DNA of 64,000 nucleotides from Trifolium pratense (lineage: Eukaryota > Streptophyta > Magnoliopsida > Fabales > Fabaceae), in NCBI RefSeq assembly GCF_020283565.1, contig NC_060063.1, forward strand, positions 18,294,720 through 18,358,719, written 5' to 3'. The notes beneath the pieces were generated by a model, which had not been told where the DNA came from, did no database searches, and worked only from the letters and a program-made list of their open reading frames with translations. This document shows, piece after piece, positions 20,810 to 32,737 of this stretch (position 1 is the first letter of the stretch; every line of letters begins with the position of its first letter). A program made the position numbers and the translations under genes.

Positions 20810-23233
20810 GTCTCATAATCAACATCGCAACGAAGAAAAATAAACCAGCTTTAACAGGGACCCGAGAACTTGAAAAGATCATGGAAAGTCAGGTTAGTTT
20901 CATGTCAATTCTTTTTTAACTTGGGGAAGGGGGATTTAATAAAATCAGGTTCGTTCATCGGTTTGTTTGGCTGAAATAGTTGACAAAAGTTGATATGCTA
21001 GTTGAAAGTTGAGAAATTAATATTTATGTTAAAAAGTTGTCATGTTATATTAGTTTTTTTTGAACAAGGTCATGTTATATTAGTTAATTGGAATTATTTA
21101 GTAAAATTAACAGTTGAACTAGTTGATAAATGTAAAATGATTTAATACATTTATATGATTTTTTATATAAATTTATTGTTTTGTATAAAAAATATATGTT
21201 TAATAAATATAGTTTTAGGCTTGTGCTTGTCAGTACACTTTTACCTTTTTGTTTTAAACAAATTTTTTATTGAAGAATTAAAATTAATACTGTGGTGATG
21301 AAAATATTCTGCAATATAAAAAAAGTGTAACCCGAAAAATAGTATAAGTATGGTAATTAAAATCAATATTTATGATATTTTTAAATACATTTTATGTTAC
21401 TCCCATAGTATCATTTAAGGTCTCACAGAGGACAAATTGTATTAAAATAAGAAGGTTAAAAATGATAAAAAGTTTAAAGCTATAATAAGTTCATACTTAG
21501 AGCAGTTTCTTAGAAAACAAAGTAAACTAATGAGATACTTTTGTTTATCAAATATCTCTATTTTGGTCAAATAAGTTTTTAAGCTAGTCAAATACTATAA
21601 ATGTTTGCTTAAAACAAAAGGTATAAACTAGCTGAAGTGACTAGTCAAACACAGTTACACAACTCTTTGTGCAAGTGTTAGAGTCCGATTAGTTTTATCA
21701 AATAATAGGTAAGCTATTCAATCTATTCCCTCCATCAGACAATAATGATCACATTTGCTTATTTTATACTGATTCAGAAAAAACCTATAAACGAAAGAGG
21801 AAGCGGATAGTAATTCTACCAAATTAAGATAAACTATTGGTGTATTCATTACTACTATAAATTTTCAAAGTGAAAAATATTGACTTTGGAATAAACCGCA
21901 CAGAATTAGGGGTACAGTTTGAAAATAATAATTAATATTACATTAAAATTTGAAAGTGCAGTTCATTTTGGGACAAATTTTGTTTGCAAATTTGTCAATT
22001 TTTATGGGACGTAGGGAGTAATTGTTATTTTCTGGTCTTCAGGAATGGTCCAAGAAAGCAAATATTGCAGAGGAAGAACCCATTGAAGTGCAAAAAAGGA
22101 GTAACAGCGATCCTAACAAGGGCAAGAAGAGAAAAACACTTCCCAAATCGGAAAACAATGAGGGTGTGTCTAGTACCACTGTTGGCAAGAGCAAAATGCA
22201 GACCCATCTAGATGAGCTGGGCCCTGGTGCACAGCCTACTGAACCAGGATATGATTTTGGGGAATCAGCTAAAGTTTCATGGTCTCAGAAGTCTTCATGG
22301 AAAGAACTTGTTGGGAAAGGTGGCAATGCTGCCTTCAGTGCCTCTCTCATATTACCAAAGTTTGATTCTGGTAAAGATCAACAAAATTCCGACAGTTCTT
22401 GCACATCCTCATCTACAAACGATGAAACTGAAGACACGGATGAAGATGAAACTGAAGACATGGTTGAAGATGAAACCGAAGACACGGTTGAAGATGAAAC
22501 TGAAGACACTATTGAAACTGAAGACATGGAAAGTGATGAATATCTAGAGAGCAAACCTTTGAATGCACAAGTGATAGAAGAGCCTGATGAATCTCAACCG
22601 ACCAACACACAGGTGATAGAAGAACCTTTTGAAGCTAAACCTACCGATACAAGATTGATAGAAGAGCGGGTTGAATCTCTACCTACCAATACACCGATGA
22701 TGGAAGAACCTGCTGAAGCTCAACCTAACAATAAACAAGTGATAACTGAACCTGCCGAAACTCAGCATAACATGGCACCAAAAATCACTGGCAGAGGTGC
22801 TTCATGGATGAAAAAAAAATCCTGGACCCAACTGGTTAATGAGAATAACAGTTCATTTAGCATTTCACAAATTTTGCATGACATTACTTTCCCAGAACAA
22901 ATGGCCACGGAACCCATTTTGTACCCTGTCAATTCCAATGATTTCAAGCATAATGGTGCTGATAAGAATACTGTTAATGGAACTTTCATTAATGGCTTCA
23001 ACACAAGAGAGATTGTACCAGAGAATAGGGAGCATGCCGCCGGTGCTGATGATATAGTTTCTGCTCCTGTAGTCAAGAAAACAGTTGAAACAAGTCCAAC
23101 GGATAAATCCCATGCAAATGTTCAAATAGGAGATACTTGCTCATTTATGAGAAGTGCTGCTTCTTTGAAAGAGTGGGCAAAAGCTAAAGCTTCTGTTAGT
23201 GGATCACTCAAAAGAAAACGCGGTGAGAAGTAA
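17808..23233 (+). CDS. ROS3: ROS3/NOL8-like RRM RNA-binding protein
   Basis: Four exons with GT-AG borders, all phase 0: 17808-18011, 18821-19051, 20422-20892, 22043-23233; 698 residues. An N-terminal RRM (residues about 10-95) has RNP2 RIFVGGIG and RNP1-like GRSQAYLDF, followed by YNGCVWKGGKLRLEKAKEHY, which NOL8 and Arabidopsis ROS3 share. Later blocks agree in order with ROS3: FFPRLR, SGTGKHKYSF, FCDCEEH, VMNRLFEK, WSQKSSWKELV, a second SW...KSWTQLV, and a C-terminal GDTCSFMRS...SLKEWAKAK. ROS3 binds small RNA and is linked to ROS1-dependent active DNA demethylation in the nucleus; NOL8 is nucleolar. Oddities: a run of about ten Asp, a duplicated ALHSNEREVDS unit, ETED repeats and VIEEP-type repeats in exon 4. 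Length is close to ROS3 (about 750). Identification is from recalled motifs and is strong. Confidence 0.93.
18012..18820 (+). other. ROS3 intron 1
   Basis: Non-coding. Contains two similar AT-rich units (about 18290-18420 and 18450-18590) sharing GGACTTATTTGAGCTTAT-like starts and AACTTATGAAAACAGCTTATA-like ends, probably old MITE-type repeats. ROS3 intron 2 (19052-20421) shows nothing recognisable. Confidence 0.45.
21722..22020. mobile_element. Stowaway-like MITE in ROS3 intron 3
   Basis: Ends TTCCCTCCATCAGACA and GGGACGTAGGGAG with flanking TA, the CTCCCTCCGT... type terminus of Tc1/mariner-derived Stowaway MITEs in plants (family knowledge). Its right end is only about 22 bases from the exon 4 acceptor, so it may supply part of the polypyrimidine or branch-point region. 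Confidence 0.6.
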
Positions 23234-23776
23234 AGGCATAATTTTCCATACAGCAGAAACAGGACTGTTAAGCTACTACTTGCATGATCTTTTACATGGT
23301 TTTGACTTCAACAAACATAAATTGGTCTTTGCTGTTAAACACTTGGTGTAATGTGATGAGGTGATTAATAACTCTACATCATCAATTAATTTTATGTGAT
23401 AGCCATGTGGTTTTTCATCAATTCTATGTTTCTCATTTACTTTTTACACAATTATCATTCTGGTACTGTAGTACATGCCCGTTTGAGGACAGGTTTTCAA
23501 TGCTGAACCAAGGTCGCATGGACAGTTATAGATTTCTTTTGTTAGAGGTTTGGATTGCCCTATTTTTCACTTAAATTACTGTTTTTATTTCGTTTCTTAG
23601 TTAGTTCTATGTCTTTCTAAGTTTTTGTTCTATTTCCTTCTTTATAATATATATTTTTGGCATCCAGACTGGAAAAAAAATCGAGTACATGCCCTTCCCC
23701 TTTGGAGTTGGGATCCTCTTCATTTTTCCTCTTCATTATTAGTTTTGAAGAGTTTTAAAATGTATATTAAATCATC
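23234..23776 (+). other. 3' flank of the ROS3-like gene
   Basis: Holds the likely 3' UTR. No further gene seen. T-rich with TATAATATATATTTTT near 23643; no decisive polyadenylation signal chosen. Confidence 0.4.
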
Positions 23777-23959
23777 GGACTCACCATTTTTTTTTGTCAA
23801 GTAGCCTAGTGGCTAGAGTCTCACAATTTTTTTTTTGACTAAAGAGTCTCACACATTTAAATGTGGAGAAATGTGAAATCCGGGGTTCGAACCCCGGCCA
23901 CTTCAATAATGTCTCTGGTAACTACCATTTGAGTTATACTTATGGGACTGGACTCACCA
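23777..23959 (+). mobile_element. Complete tRNA-derived SINE with 10-bp target duplication
   Basis: GGACTCACCA flanks the unit at 23777-23786 and 23950-23959. Inside are pol III box A (TAGCCTAGTGGCTAGAG) and box B (GGGTTCGAACCCCGG). The segment GTCTCACA-TTTTTTTTTTGACTAAAGAGTCTCACA shows a local duplication of GAGTCTCACA around a T-run. A related partial SINE lies at 54962-55017. Confidence 0.75.
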
Positions 23960-24318
23960 AATGTTACATTGTTGTATTCATATTCTCGAAAATTTAGTAA
24001 TGGCAAAAATCACTGTTGTTAAAATCGAGTGTTAACTCGTAGGTTTATGTATGAAAAACTTGTTAACTTGAAAGTAAACTCGGTTTTTGGTAAAATCGTC
24101 GGAAAAAAACGAGTTTAACCGAGTTAACTTGGAGTGAAAACGGTAAACTCGGATAAACTCAGGCGAGTTTGCATGTTTTTCCGAGTTTACCTTTTCAAAC
24201 TTTTCTGGCCAAATTTCATATTTTTTATTCATTAGACAAAAACTTTCCCTACACGTTTTTCGAGAAAAAAACGCAGTTTAAAGATGATGTTGTAAACTTG
24301 TATGAGACTATAATCTAA

Positions 24319-25126
24319 TCTATATAAGAAAATTTATTGTTCTGGTTAAGTCCAAAACACCCTTACTTAATTTGCTGCCATGTGTCCCAAATGAGGGTAA
24401 TTGATGTCCAAAAATTTGATAACTGAACTAAAAGTACACATCATTTGTCAAGTAACCAAGCCATTTAAGTCATATTTCATCTTGTCTATGCAAATGTTAC
24501 TTTATTGAAAGACATAGTTGCATTTTAACCAAGTCACAAGCCACTTAGTTACTTTTGAAGACAAATGCATGTGACAATGTCCTTTATTTTGCAAGTTGTC
24601 ATGAGTTATCTTTTGGAGGCAAACTATGATATTCAAATTTCAAAAGTAAAAAAATAAAATTTATATTTTACACGGGATAAATTATAACTGATATGAATTT
24701 TAACTATCATATACGGGATAAATTATCGCCGATAAAAAATTTATAATAATTATCATATGTGATACAAGTTCTTACTAATAAAAATTTCAAAAAAAAACTA
24801 TTTTACACGCGGTAAATTCTAACTGATATATAATATTTTTTTTGGTACAAACTGATATATAAATTTTAACTATCATATACGAGATAAATTATCACTGGTA
24901 AAAAATTCAAAATAATTATCATGTGAGATAAGTTCTTACTAATAAAAATTTTAAAAAAACTATTTTACACGGGATAAATTCTAACTGATATATAAATATG
25001 TTCTATGTAATTATTTCTTTCAATTTAAATATTTAGAATTGCAACCAATTTTGATTACCAAACTATAACTTAAAAAAATAGTGTTGTAACGTTACGACCC
25101 GTGCGATAGCACGGGTCTATTACTAG
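24319..25126 (+). mobile_element. Complete small non-autonomous Helitron (808 bp)
   Basis: Starts A|TCTATATAAG at 24319. Near the 3' end a perfect 9-bp stem GACCCGTGC (25096-25104) / GCACGGGTC (25109-25117) with loop GATA is followed by TATTACTAG ending at 25126, then T. TC start, hairpin, CTAG end and A/T insertion site all fit Helitrons. Internally it has several diverged copies of a unit with TTTTACACGGGATAAATT and AACTATCATATACG. No Rep/helicase frame. Confidence 0.75.
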
Positions 25127-25296
25127 TTTAAGTTAGAAACTTATGAATCTTCTTATTTTGGATTGTTATTTGGATATTTATATGATTTTGATGTAAATTT
25201 ATGGACACAATGCTATTTTTACGATGATTTAGTATATTTTGGCTTTATAATTAAGTTAATATTTTGAAATATTGTGATTTTTATAGTATTATATTA

Positions 25297-25298
<2 letters not shown>

Positions 25299-25388
<90 letters not shown>
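25299..25388. repeat. (TA)n microsatellite, left of the rps2 insertion
   Basis: About 80 bases of alternating TA directly abut the chloroplast-like sequence. A shorter (TA)n run resumes at 25767-25783 on the other side. Confidence 0.9.
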
Positions 25389-25392
<4 letters not shown>

Positions 25393-25766
25393 ATTCAGTA
25401 ATACGGGCTGCAATAAGATCTCGATGTCATTATGTTAATAAAAAATGGCTCGGAGGTATGTTAACGAATTGGTATACTACATAAACGAGACTTCGTAAGT
25501 TCGGCGACTTGAGAACAGAGCTAAAAACGGGGAAAATGAACTCTCTTACAAAAAGAGATGTCGCTAGGTTGAAGAGACAATTATCTCATTTGGAAAGATA
25601 TCTGGGCGGCATAAAATATATGACAAAGTTACCCGATATTGTAATAATCCTTGATCAGCAAGAAGAATATACGGCTCTTAGAGAATGTATCACTTTGGGA
25701 ATTCCAACGATTTCTTTAATCGATACAAATTCTGACCCAGATCGCGCCGATTTTTCGATTCTGGCA
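25389..25766 (+). pseudogene. rps2: Chloroplast rps2 fragment in the nucleus (NUPT)
   Basis: A single frame encodes the central part of plastid ribosomal protein S2: [18 protein letters not shown] near the start, then [38 protein letters not shown] and [10 protein letters not shown]. Start and end of the protein are missing (about 126 of the usual ~236 codons). A TAA at 25482-25484 interrupts the frame where plastid S2 usually has Glu, and there is no transit peptide, so it is not functional. S2 belongs to the small subunit of the plastid ribosome. Sharp borders with TA repeats suggest insertion of organelle DNA during repair of a break in a microsatellite. Confidence 0.92.
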
Positions 25767-25799
25767 TATATATATATATATATCATACGCATAATAATT

Positions 25800-28128
25800 T
25801 TAATATTATTTTAATTTTAGGTAAACTCTATAACACCCCATATTAATTTATCTAGAATATCAATAGGAGTATACATAACTGAATCGAGATACATTAAAAT
25901 TACAGAATTCTTTTGTCTAACATGGTAGAATTACGAGGTAATTATTCGCCAGACAAGCCTAACTTGGTAGGACTGAAAAGGTTAATACATATAAAATATT
26001 GTACAACCATTATGACACATAAATTGAAACAGATAACATCTAATTAATATCTCTGGATGCCTCCTGCTCCACTTAGCTCGCAGCCTCCATGCCTTGAGCA
26101 ACCTGTTTATCTGTAATCAATAAATCGTGGGGTGAGACTACTAAGCCTCAGTGAGTTTCTTACTACCCTCTACTTGGTGGTACTAACACCGGGGTCCTGA
26201 AAATAGTTGATCACTAATAATCTTATATTCATTAAAGAATAACATAATATAAATAAAAGTGTATCACACAAATATTATCTTGTTCGTTTTACAGGAAGCT
26301 TCCGAGGTGAGTATATCTCGAAAGGTCCACTAAGGATGTACTCCTATTAGGATGTTCTCCACTTAGGATGTTCTCCACTACCTGTTGTGACATAGCTATG
26401 TCACGTTGGTCTTACTCACAATAATTACTTAACGAATTTCTACTCATATGCAGAAATCCTCTTATAGCATAAGCTATACTGAATTGTGGTTTGGGATTAA
26501 CCACAATATGATCAACTATACTAATTCTAACATTCTTAATTAACAACCAGTCCCGGGGAACTAAAACAACTTATGTTCTCATGCGTCTATACATGATAAC
26601 TCACATTAGACGTTTGAGGGTTTACATACATTGTACTAATCACTTAGAGCTCCAAAACAATTTATTTGTTATGAAAATCAGTCAACTCTAAGTTATTACC
26701 ACAATACAATACCACAATCGAATATGGCGTTAACATGTCTAAAATATGGGAAAACCAGCACAAGTCATAAGCTCTAATTGTTATTATACTGTTCTAAAAT
26801 TGATGTTGAAATGGTGTGTGAACATGTCTAATAATCGAGGATCATTATTGTATGAGTCGGGACTCATCCGGACTTAAAACAACAGATTTTCTCCATTTTA
26901 CAGTGACCAATCGACTGGTACAGTCCAAAACTAGTTTTTCATGTGTTTTTAAAGATGACAATCAATTGGTACAACATGCCAATCGATCGGTACTGTACAA
27001 ATGTAGTTTTTTTTCATAAAATTAAGTTCTTGAATCACTTTTAACAATGCCCATTGACTCCTAACTTAGACCTCATGAAACTACAATTATCCAAACGTAT
27101 TCACAACACATTTGAGCATGGAAAAGGAAACTACTCAAGCATTTCAAAGTATGCATTTCTAATTTAATTCATCAATTTTTCTAACTTAGAAATTATAAAT
27201 TCCTATGCTTTGGACTTATGGTTGCCATGTCTCTACTTAAACAAACCCACCTGAGATATCCAGCATCACTGAACTGATCCGTACACTCTCGAGCATCCGA
27301 GCGCGTAAAACTCGCAATCCAAAACCCAGAATTTGACAGCATCAGTACCCTAGATTCAAACGTGGACTGAGACTTCATTATTAATCCAAAAATTACCAAA
27401 TTGGTACTCAGTCGAAGGAAATTGCGTCAGCTTTCCATAGAAACAAAAATCATTCAATTCTGAGTTACAGGGAGAGAGTACTTACTGTTTTACTGCAGGC
27501 ATATCCCAAACACGAATTTCCTTAGGCTCATTCCAATTTTTGCTTGTTTCCAATTTCTGTTCTTCTTTCCTATTTTCTTGTTCAATGCAGGTCTCAAGCT
27601 CTCATGAGTGTTCCAAAACATAAAATCATGTACAAACAATCAATCCAATGGGTAGGGACATATATTGGTCTTAGGGTTCATAGAGAAAAGGAATGAAACT
27701 GAAATTACTACTCTTACCTTAGAAGTCCAATGGCCCATATCCTTATGATTGAATGAACAACACATGCAACTAAGAATTGAGAGTGAAATTGGAGTTTGTG
27801 AAAATGAGAGAGTACGAGAGGCAGAGAGATTGGTGAGGAAAGAAGAGTTTATTTTTCTATTACCTTAATTGCCTAAATCCTTGGGTTGTGAGGAGTTTAG
27901 CCAAGAATTTGCATGTGATTTTGGGTGATTGAAAATAGTAAACTTTTTTATGGAGAAGAAGAACAATGGTGGTAGTTGGTGGTGATGGCGTGGAGAGAAG
28001 AAGAACAGGTCCTGACTTTGGGTAAATGAAACAAATAAAACATGAGTTGTTGTACGGCCCATGTGAGCATGTATAGTCTCTTCTAATTGGCACTTACATT
28101 TTTGCCCTTCACTCACTACTACAAGAAT
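25800..28128. other. Long non-coding stretch, possibly an LTR or LTR fragment
   Basis: No gene is supportable. Features seen: a TATAACACCCCAT motif near 25829 (similar starts occur in plant chromovirus LTRs), a GGTGAGACTACTAAGCCTCAGTGAGTTTC segment near 26135, and a repeated ATGTTCTCCACT element at 26351-26382. Short minus-strand frames at 27860-28143 are low-complexity and in competing frames. Assignment to an LTR is a guess. Confidence 0.3.
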
Positions 28129-28709
28129 ATTTATGACCTTCAATTTTTTTTTACTACGATAACAAAATGATATTCATTCATTCAAATTGATAGATTACAT
28201 CAAATACAATCACATAATTAACATCGCTAAAAACGTAAATGATGAATCTGTGAACAAAACTCACAGCATCCGAGTTAATAGCATACAACGACAAAATGCC
28301 TACAACAAATAATATGATAAAGTTAAAGTCAGCGAAGTATCCATGCCTCCGGATCTGCAGCGTTGAAGCCCAAATCATTGGTTGAATCTGTAATTGACTG
28401 AAGCTGATCTTTTCAATAGAAATCAAATGAACACTGCACAATACGGGACAACAAAAACGTCGCACAAGACGACGAACAACGCCGCACTCAGATGGCGAAA
28501 TCACAAAAAAAAATACAAAAGAAAAACTTGATCAATGTGAAGATCACTTATTTAAATAAAGAAGAAAAGGAAAAACAATTATGAGGGGTGATTTTGGGTC
28601 AAAAATTGACCCTAAAACCACCCCTCCTTGATAGATCAAGAAGAAAAAAAAATTAGGTTAAGGTGGGGGGGCGGCGGCTATGAAGAAAAGGAATTTATGA
28701 CCTTCAATT
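28129..28709 (-). mobile_element. Non-LTR retroposon with 17-bp target duplication
   Basis: ATTTATGACCTTCAATT is exactly duplicated at 28129-28145 and 28693-28709. The 547-bp insert begins on the + strand with a T-run, so on the minus strand it ends in poly(A): a classic target-primed insertion. Its 5' part (28690-28600, minus) is GC-rich (GCCGCCGCCCCCCC). The frame 28504-28178 has no recognised domain, so it is a truncated LINE, a LINE-mobilised non-autonomous unit or a retro-copied transcript. Confidence 0.75.
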
Positions 28710-29319
28710 ACTTCTTCATACTTTGGTAATTATTCTTCGTTTAACTCCGATAATTCTCTGTTTTAATTTTTTTCTTCTAGTAATTAAAGTCTGGTTGTTA
28801 CAAACTCGTACGATTTTATGATTCGAGTTTACGTGTCGAATTTACATATGCAAAACGAGTTAAGATAAAAACTCGATCCTGACGACCTTGGCAAAAATGA
28901 AGATGGTCCAAAATGGAGAAAATCTTGACTCCCTCTTGCGAAAATCATTGATTACACTCATTTTTAAGGTAAATTATTTTCCACTAAAATATGTTTATTA
29001 TGGTTGAAGGTGATTTACCGATAAACATAACTATTACTTTTTATAATGAAAGATTGAAGAGGGTTGAACTCACAAGTCTTCATCATTCCAACTACTATTG
29101 AATTTTTAAATTTTTTTTTATTCAAACAAAAAAAATTGATTACCACTCTTTTCCTTACTCATACATACTCTACCAAGAAAACAAAAAAGTTATCACTCTC
29201 AGTATACAAACATTTAGAAACAAAATTTAAACCATGTATTTTGTGCTCATAGCAGCATGAAGCACAAGCTGACTACCATCCAAACCAACCACAAAGTGAA
29301 CATGTTTTGTGATGCAAGA
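28710..29319. other. 3' flank of the DUF632 gene
   Basis: AT-rich; nothing coding. Bases 28800-28870 share AACTCGT / CGAGTTTAC motifs with 24010-24170 and are probably a dispersed repeat. The gene's 3' UTR should lie at about 29319-29050 on the minus strand. Confidence 0.4.
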
Positions 29320-32300
29320 TCACAGCATTCTATTGACTTGACCGAGAGAATTAATAGTCTCAATTGCTTGAGAGGAAGCACTTGAAAATTCCATCAGTGA
29401 CACGAAGAGATGAGGAAGTCTAGTTCTGAGGTTATCAAGGGTCATGGTCCTACTATACTGAACAGAATCCAAATAATCTGCTCTCACACTTTCCACTTGC
29501 TTCTTTAAGGCTTCTGTTTCGGCTTTTTTATGAAAAAGCGGATGCCTGGGGCTTATGTTAGCTGCATCTTCGTCATCTTCGAAGTTCCATTCAATTTTTT
29601 TCTGCATCTCAGCCAGGGACGTCAAGCACCTCTGCGACTTTCTTTCAAGTTTTTCCAACTTTTTCAGAATATTATCTTCCTCGACCTGTTGAGCTATTAT
29701 AGAACGGATGGATGACAAAAGGTTTTTTATTGCATCGGCAACCTCCTGTAACCACACCAAAGTGCCAGAAAATTATAATTATTCCACTCATAAAATATAT
29801 ATTATTTGTAATGTAGAAAAAGATAAACGTATCTTTGAGCAATAAGAAGTGTTTTGTGCTTCTTATTGCAAAATAAATCATTCAATCTTGATTCTTGAGT
29901 TTCAGGTGTTAAAAGAAACAAAACAGAATAGCAAAACAGTTCTTCTAAAAAGAATTAATATTTTCCATTAAAAAACAAAACATAGCATAGCACATTGTAT
30001 GGAGGGGTGAGTGACATTAAATTTTGGACTAGTACCTTATCAGGTAATCCATCAAGGCCAAGCTCCCACTGTTCACAAATTGTGCGAATAGAAGAGTGAT
30101 CACTGCTTTCATGACCGTCCCTGAGGCAGTTCGTAAGCTGAATCCATTTACTGAGGGTCCTTACGTACTCTCGTTGAGATTTTACAAGTTTACAGAAGCT
30201 ATGATACCAATAAGAGGCCTCACTCTCGAACTGAATTGTAGCCTGGTGATGATATTCAGAATTTAGAATTGTGTTATGATTATCACCGAGGTTACTCAAC
30301 TGCTGCGAGATCAGTGCCTGGGACTGATGACACTCATGCATTATCTTCCACATTTGTGACAACCTACGAAAACAATCAAGAGTTTAAAGGAAAACCCAGG
30401 ATAGGATTCAGATAATAATTAACACAATCAAGAGGAATCCATCACAAAATGGCATCGTTGTGAATGTGCAAATTGCTTTCACATGTCTAAGAGGATTAAA
30501 AAACATAAACTGATATGAACATATCATTGAGTTAAGCGTAATGCATCAAAGTTTGAGAAATATACCCGGCAGTTAATGCAACCAACTGTGGTAAAAGCTC
30601 TCCATCTATAAGTTCCAAAATTGATGAAGTTGTTTCAGTGATGCATTGCCGTAAGCTTAATAAATCAGACTCCAACTTCTCAACATTTGATCGAATTTTA
30701 TCAATTTTGACCAAGTCAAGGTTCTCATCCTCTTGTTTTTGCAATAACGACGACTTCCTCTCAAACTCCAATTTGGTAATTCCCTCCTCCTGCAATATAT
30801 GACATGATTTGAGCAATGAGGAAAAGACATTCATGTAAATTGAAGAAAAAAAAGGTGTTTTGCTCTCCATGGTCACCCTCCTCGGACAACCAATACTGCA
30901 CAGACTGCACACACAACTTCCACTCAGACAAGTATGCCACCATCGCGCCATTGGCACCTCTGACCATGTTTGTGATATTCTAATACGAGGCAGGTTAATT
31001 AAATATATGACTTCTTCATATTTGCACTAAAGTGCTAAACATGGATAAAAAATCAGCACCCTAATTGGCTTACCTTTACTGCCTTGTAAAGTTTCTTCTC
31101 TGCAGCATATAACTTTTTAAGCGTGGCACAATGAGCTCCAGGCCTACATGGTTCACTAGGACTAGAAAACTCGGCATCATCTTTGCTGAATGTTGGGGAC
31201 TTAGTATGCCTACTCCATGACAGTACACTAAATACTCTTGCAGAATTGCTTCTTTTGCCTACAAAAAACATGCCACAGTAACAAAAATGTCACTAACCAT
31301 ACCACTGAGGAAATAAACGATGGCCAAAATTAAGTATAAGCTTCAATTATGGATCTGTCACAAGACATGAAGCATATAGAGAATTAATAATATGTAGATT
31401 AAGTTTGATAATGATAGGTAGTTGATAGCATTTTTTATATGACTAAGCCCTTAACTAAAGCTCTTATAGTGTAAGAGCTTTCTATTTACTATCCTGCAGA
31501 TTGTAGTCTGAAATGTGAGAATGGTGAAATCATTTTTTAAACGTAATTTATTTACGTGTACATTTTAAAAAAAAGTTATAGAGACAGGACAAAATAACAT
31601 TTTCAAATAAATGATGTAATTTCCGATAAAAAAACACTTGTATTAATTGATTTCTTAACCGGTGCCTAAGAGCATTGATTAGCAAAACCCTGGGGAGGGT
31701 AGGTGTACACAGCGTTACTACTGCAAGCGGTTTCCAAGATTTAAACTCACGACCTCCATGTCACAAGGCAGCAATCTTCCGATTGCGCCAAAAGCTCGCT
31801 CTCAGCAGAAGTTATAGTATAATCTATAAACTTTCTATGAAAATACCATACGATTAAACATTTCTAAAAAAGAAATAATTCTCAATTTTAAGAGTATAGT
31901 TTTTGAACAAACAATTTTAAGAGTATGGTTGAACTTCAATAAGCTTAGAGGACACAGTATTTATGTAGCCTTACTATGATGACGCCCAGAATTCTGCCGC
32001 AGAAGCGTATCTCCGCTGCTGATATCAATAAGAACAGCAATTTCCTTTATACATGCCGAAGCTTTCAGGAAATGATCATCCAACTCTTTAACTATACCCT
32101 CCAACGTTTTCCCACTTCTACCAACCACCACATGCATAGCTTTAGTCACACGAGTTTCTTTTCTAAACAAACTAATAGCAGAAGAATTATCGATATCATC
32201 AACCGGTACTCTGACTGGTTGCTTCCCACTACGTGATTTTCCAACACTTACATCAGCTTCCGAGTCTTGAACTTCATCCTCGAATTCTGTTTTAGTTTCT

Positions 32301-32737
32301 TCCCAATTCTCCTCTTCAAACGACTCTACTATATCTAGTTTATCCATAGGTCGAAATAGCAGCGACGAGCTCATACTCGGATCAATTTGAAGCATATGAA
32401 CAAAGTTGTCACTGTCATCATTTTCTAGTATGTCATCTTGGCCACCCTGCATTATACTCTTGTCGGCAAGAAAAGGAGGCAGCGGTGGCGGTAACAAATT
32501 AGCCGGTGGGGAAGGTGGAGGATCAGGTAGGCCAGTAGAGGCAAAGTCCAGTTCTAATGTATCGGACTCGGTGAACTGCCTAAGTGTGGCTCCGGTGTTC
32601 CTCAACGCTTTCAAATAAGCTAATAAAGAATCAGAAAACTCTTCTCTATTACAAACTAACTGTTTGATTACTTTCTTCCTTTCTTTGCATATGCCAACTC
32701 TTCCATCCTCATCAATAGTTGATAACACACAACCCAT
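29320..32737 (-). CDS. DUF630/DUF632 plant-specific protein
   Basis: Five coding exons, minus strand: 32737-31975, 31258-31074, 30789-30566, 30363-30036, 29745-29320; GT-AG borders and phases agree, total 641 residues. N-terminus MGCVLST is a myristoylation/palmitoylation-type start, followed by the DUF630 block CKERKKVIKQLV...AYLKALRNTG. A Pro-rich linker (PDPPPSPP...PPPLPPF) and an acidic stretch come next. DUF632 spans about residue 200 to the end, with KAMHVVVGRSGKTLEGIVKEL, LKKLYAAEKKLYKAVK, LSQMWKIMHECH and WIQLTNCL, and is rich in coiled coil. The family includes NRG2 (nitrate signalling) and REL-type leaf-shape proteins, but this member's role is unknown; some databases call it bZIP-like without a real basic zipper. 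No disabling change seen. A 5' UTR intron is likely (TTTCTTTAG near 32840). Confidence 0.92.
31655..31803 (-). repeat. Au-like SINE in intron 1 of the DUF632 gene
   Basis: On the minus strand: box-A-like TTTTGGCGCAATCGG, CCTTGTGACATGGAGGTCGTGAGTTTAAATC (box B decayed), then GGAAACCGCTTGCAG...GTACACCTACCCTCCCC, the layout of plant Au SINEs. The 3' end (about 31655) is approximate. Intron 1 is 31974-31259. Confidence 0.65.

Noticed and set aside
23787..23949. Possible tRNA gene
   Set aside because: Has pol III boxes A and B but does not fold as a tRNA with a plausible anticodon arm, and is flanked by a target duplication; it is a SINE.
26040..26200. Possible retrozyme with hammerhead ribozyme
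   Set aside because: I looked for a CTGATGA...GAAA core near the GTGAGACTACTAAG segment and found none.
30532..30967. 141- and 68-residue minus-strand frames read through 30790-30967 as coding
   Set aside because: Only 30789-30566 joins in phase with the DUF632 exons; the upstream part is intron 2.
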